Positions 59,774 through 64,000 of a DNA stretch of 64,000 nucleotides are shown here, in pieces; within the stretch, counting starts at the first letter, position 1; each line of letters opens with the position of its first letter. The stretch is from Rhexocercosporidium sp. MPI-PUGE-AT-0058 (Eukaryota > Ascomycota > Leotiomycetes > Helotiales): positions 1,798,001 through 1,862,000 of the forward strand of contig JAGTJL010000005.1 of NCBI GenBank assembly GCA_020746875.1, written 5' to 3'. The notes below the pieces were generated by a model. It had not been told where the DNA came from and made no database searches. It worked only from the letters and a program-made list of their open reading frames with translations. Position numbers and translations under genes: made by a program.

Positions 59774-62700
59774 TCAAGTGTGGACTGGTGTGGAGCTATG
59801 ACGGCCCCAGCTGGTCCCATATCCTCGAGCTCCTCGTCCGCCTCGACCAGAAGTATTTGGGCCCGAAGAAGCCGGTGCGCTATCATGATTTGGAGATGGA
59901 AATCCGTTCGACGAATCTCGTCCACGGCCACCTCTTGGATGAGAAGATGATGTATGTCGGGGAGTGCCACCTCGCGATCCACCTCGTCTCGGATTGCTTC
60001 GTTGTCGAGCAACCGGAATCGAAACTGAGACCTCCTTTGATTCATTTTGTCCCGGGACCTTAATCGTAATAGTCTCACTATTGTTTGCGATTTGTTGAGG
60101 GAAGCGAATTGGTTCGATGCTCAGGACTTGGGAGACTTGGAATTTCCGAGGTAGGTTTTTGGGCTGCGAGGGCGCCAAATCCCAAGCTGCCGAAGGTGCA
60201 GAATTTGGAACCTTGATAACAGGTAAAGATCCCATTTCTTGCTCCTCAAAGCATGCCTCTGCAGCTGGTTTAGACTCAACAGCTCCATTGTCTGGTGCAC
60301 CATCCCCCAAGCCCAAAGCCGGGAGCGAGACAGTTGCGCCGAATTGGCGGTTCGTAAGCTCGAGGGCGTTCTTGCTTGAAGAATCGACTGTCAGCGCGTG
60401 AGACTTGGGGGGAGAATTTTTCCGGCCAATCAGCGAGTTTATTCTGTCCTGCCATCCTCCCGCGGTAGGTTCTTGTCGGCGAATGTCTTGATAGGAAGAA
60501 TTAGCTCTCGTTGTATAGTCCTGGCGAGGTGGGTACGCAGAGTTGTGCGAGACAATAGGAACTGCGGGTGACTGCACTGCTTGGGCGAAGGATGTTGGTT
60601 TAGGAGGACCAATTGGTGCAAGGACAGGAGCCGGTGGAAGTTTGACTACCGGCGACGGGCGTGGAAGTGATACGTGAGGATGGGCAATATCGCCATCATA
60701 GGCAGGGTGTCCAGCCATAGTAGGTGGCGGCGGGGATGGCGAACCAGGTCTCTCAAATTGGCCATTCTGTTCCTCAAGACGAACATCCCGATTGGTGGGG
60801 AAGAACCTAGACCCACGAATTGGGGCAGTTGAGTTGGCATTTGAATTTGCATGTGGTCTCCAAGCATCAACAAATGGCGATTGGCTGTTCACAGGATCGA
60901 GGTGACGGCGACGGCTTGCCTCCTGATCCTCGAATATACTGTGTATAGAACTTTCCTCTAGTGGCTTCTCCGGGTGACCGTTCCATTGCTGAGATGGATC
61001 ATGGACAGTCGTAATATTGCCCTGAACCTTTCCACGAGTCCCGTCTTCGTTGATAGCAACCTTCCGCCAGGTTTCACTGATAACGGGGCCAGTAACCTCA
61101 GGTGCGATATCCTGCTCTATCATTTCCCGTCTTCGTGCGAGTTCTTGTTCACGCTGTTGCGCACCGAGGGCATCATCTTGAGCTAGTCTCTCCGGTAGGG
61201 TACCCCAACCAGAATTAGCCACTGCAGCTCTGTTTGCTATGTCTTGACGCGATAATGGCTGTCTGTTTGGTGGCCCAATTGGAGCTGGCCGTGATCCGTA
61301 TGGATCCCGACCGCGCCCTTGCTGGAATTGATTGCCTCCACGGTTGGACTGGGGGGGTCCGATCGGGCCAGGATGCGATGATTGGTGGATATCGGGCAAC
61401 CTGCTTAACTCTGGGTTGAAGGTTCCATTACCAAGCGTCCGGTCATTCGTTGGGGGGCCCCAGACATTCATGGATGATGACTGAGGGGTAGGAGCAGCAC
61501 TCCACGACTTGATCCGATCAGATGTAGAAGCGGGGTTATTATGCCACGACGATGAAGAGCGACTATCCTGAGAAGATTGTTCTATCATAGGTCTGCCCTG
61601 GTGAGCGCCGTTTACTAGGTTGCTCTCGTCTGGCGAACGATTCTCGGCATGTTGGGCTGCTGTCGGGGCGGCATCGGCTGTGTCCCGATGTAGGTCTGCA
61701 ACCTTGTTTGTCTTCAAGTCCCCTTCAGCCTTTAGACTGAGCTCCTTGGGCTGTGCAGCGGTAGCACCAGGGGCTTCTCGGCTTTGGATCTGTGTTGGTG
61801 TTGATATTTCCTCTTTAGCGGCGTCTTTCTTCTTCTTGATTTCTGGAGGGGGGCCCATGGCTTCAAGCTTGATGCGAATTCGCTCTTTCCTTGCAGCATC
61901 CTCACGAGCCTCTTCCTCGATTCTTCTTTTGATGGCAAGTTCGCGAGTTTGGCGCATAATCTTCTTTTGCTCCTCGATGGGATCCTCATAGGGCACAGCG
62001 ACGGGCTGATTTTGGCTGTCAGGGATGGCTGAAACAGGTGGTACGGTTTGGCCAGGTGCCGATTGGGGGGATGGATGGCTGACAATAGGTGAAGCACGCG
62101 ATTGTGATTGCCACTGCTGCTGGTTCTGATGACCACGTTGACCATGTTGCTGACCCGAAGGAGAAAAATTCCGTGGTGAGGATGGAGCATCACTCACAGC
62201 CGCTAATGAGCCTCTGCGGATGTTCAACATCTCGTGTGGTGGCGGCATTTCGTGCCCCCTACTCATACGTCTAACGAAGTTCCCACTGCCTCCGCTGACA
62301 TTAGAAGAAGTCCTACGGCGACCGTATCCAACATCTTGGCCCGCTCTGTGGGTTTGGAATGCGGCGGATGGTTCCGGGTGCCCATCCTGCGAGGGTCTTT
62401 GGAGTACAGCTGGTTGGTGAGCTCGTGCGTCGTTACGCATAGATCCTCTGCGCGCATCATTGACAGGTTCATATCTGCCGGACTGCGAGTTGTATAGTTC
62501 CCGACTGGTATTGGCTCCTTCTCTCCATGAACGACTGAAATCATCGGCGGCGATCTCTTTGGCAGGAGGGGGTGGCATGCCATTGAACCCATGGGGATCT
62601 CTTTGACCAAATCGACTTTGCTGAGATGGTTGCTGCTGGGGCTCGGTAGCAACAGGTGCAACTTTGTCCACTGGAGGTAGAGGGGCCCATGGGGACTTGA

Positions 62701-63819
62701 CAGGTGTAGGAGGTCCAGGCGGCTTTGCAACCAGTGTAGGCTTCTCGCTTGCTCCCTTGAGAACCAGTCCGGCTCTTCCAGACCCAAATCCGCTTGGCTT
62801 GACTGTTGGTGAAGCTGATGCCTGAGCTGTGGGCGCAGGAGACCTTGGTTTCATGATCTCAGTAGCCACCGTTTCTTTTAGTGTAGAAGATAGGGCGGGT
62901 TCTGGAATTGAAACCGGTGGATCATCAGCTTGCGGAAGGGTGATTTTCGTGCCATCGGTCCATTCAATTGTTTCGGGAGCCCAATCATCATCGTCATCAT
63001 CGATATCTGCCCAGTTTGCTTGCTTGCCTGGATCGTCCGACTGGAGTCTAGTGGCGAGATGGATTCCATAACGCTGCTTCAATTCCTCATCTGTGAATCG
63101 CTTCGGTTCGGCGGGCGGTGCTGCTGCTAAAGTGTTAGACAGAGTTTTCAAATACAATGTTCGAAGCAGAACGTACGTCTGTTCTTGTTCCACACGGCAC
63201 TGGCATCCGGAGCTGCACCAGCCTTTCCACCATTCGCTGCCGTTGCAGCTCGAGGTGCAGAGTCACGAAGACCACTTCCAGACTTTGCAACCAATCGAGG
63301 TCTTAGAGTACTACTAGAAGAAGAAGCAGGGCCGGTCTGAGCTGTTGTGGCTCCAGAAGTTCCTTTTTCCCCAAGCTTTGAAGGTGCAACTGTGCTTGAT
63401 CCTTTCGCTGCAAGAAATGTCTTATTGACGGAGACGGGTTTGAAAGAAGTAAACTTCTTCACCGTAGACGTAGTTCGGGCATGACCCTTCTCGTCGACCT
63501 GGTTTTTCGAGGCTTCCGTTTTCGAGGCTTCAGTATCCGATCCTCCACTAACGCTGACCTCCGCCGAGTTGACATTTGATTCCACATGCTCTGTATCTTG
63601 CTTGCTATCGTGCTTCTCGGCGGCGCCATTCACGGGAGGGAGAGTTTGCTCTGGAAGGACATCTTGGCTTGGACTCTCAGCGATATTCTGCGCGCAGATT
63701 AGTAGGCTTGCTGGCTGGCTTGGTCGCGGAAGCAGAAGCACTGGTAGACGTACCAGATCATGATCGGGGGTTGTAGACGGCGTCGCAATGATTTCCGAGG
63801 TGGCTTCAGTTGCCATCAT
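59774..63819 (-). CDS. Large low-complexity RGG-rich protein, conserved fungal, function unknown
   Basis: Exons 63819-63754, 63687-63177 and 63126-59774 join to 1309 residues. The sequence is mostly disordered: Ser/Thr/Ala-rich at first, then VWNKNR and, after an intron, PPAEPKRFTDEELKQRYGIH, followed by WADIDDDDDDWAPETIEW, which looks like the conserved core. A Pro/Gln/Ser-rich middle includes a helical Arg/Glu/Lys stretch (EEQKKIMRQTRELAIKRRIEE). The C-terminus has GRGGRGARGYG and similar RGG boxes, suggesting RNA binding. The first intron (63688-63753) has GTACGT, CTACTAAT and GCGCAG signals; it is 66 nt long and free of stops, so retention would also keep the frame. I do not recognise a named family. 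Confidence 0.8.
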
Positions 63820-64000
63820 ACGTCTTCAGAGTTGTTTGCGCGGGTTGACAGAGAGCATACGGTTGTTCGACCTCGTGCTTGAATTCGGTTTCGATGATGA
63901 GACGGGGGTAAGGCGAGAGCAGGGGTAGGAGTACGAGAAGGAGCCGACGTAGGTCGAGGCTGCTTGGTGGAGGAGAGGGTGGAGGCGGATGTCGAGATGG

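Overview
The window is nuclear DNA of a filamentous ascomycete (Pezizomycotina). Short GT-AG introns of about 50-80 bp with CTAAC/CTGAC branch sites, a divergent class V / class VII chitin synthase pair with myosin-like heads, a Zn2Cys6 regulator, a GH55 glucanase and a Kei1-type protein all fit. The gene set suggests Leotiomycetes, but that placement is inference. Gene order is housekeeping-rich, with a few accessory loci.

Left part (1-31.3 kb): the 3' end of a SUN-domain (Sad1-like) gene; about 3.2 kb without a supported gene; a small four-exon gene for a secreted, cysteine-rich, Kex2-type repeat precursor; a head-to-head pair of chitin synthases (class V on minus, class VII on plus) sharing a 2.7 kb intergenic region; a 2EXR-domain protein; a GH55 exo-beta-1,3-glucanase with an apparent one-base frameshift; and the large sulfite reductase beta subunit.

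Middle part (32-47 kb): Kei1-like IPC synthase subunit, Rab6/Ypt6 GTPase head-to-head with ribosome biogenesis factor NOP53, a poorly resolved multi-exon hypothetical gene, a uridine kinase/UPRT-like protein head-to-head with a GID8-type LisH-CTLH protein, and an external alternative NADH dehydrogenase with an EF-hand and a GC-AG intron.

Right part (47-64 kb): a Zn2Cys6 transcription factor, eIF2B alpha, a type II membrane glycosyltransferase-like protein, a tRNA-Val(AAC) gene followed by a 242 bp MITE-like element, a PLP aminotransferase next to a SAM methyltransferase, and a large RGG-rich low-complexity protein.

Two loci stand out. (1) The tRNA-Val gene at 55555-55695 carries its normal 17 nt anticodon-loop intron and also a 50 nt insertion in the D arm. 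That insertion has textbook spliceosomal signals (GTACGT, TACTAAC, CAG), and removing it restores a complete cloverleaf. (2) The 181-residue repeat precursor at 4328-5254 encodes three six-cysteine units. Each unit ends in a Lys-Arg site, and each is cut by a phase-0 intron at the same Arg/Cys junction.

Gene models were spliced by hand; exon limits are those that restore frame, consensus splice sites and family-typical sequence. No database search was possible.
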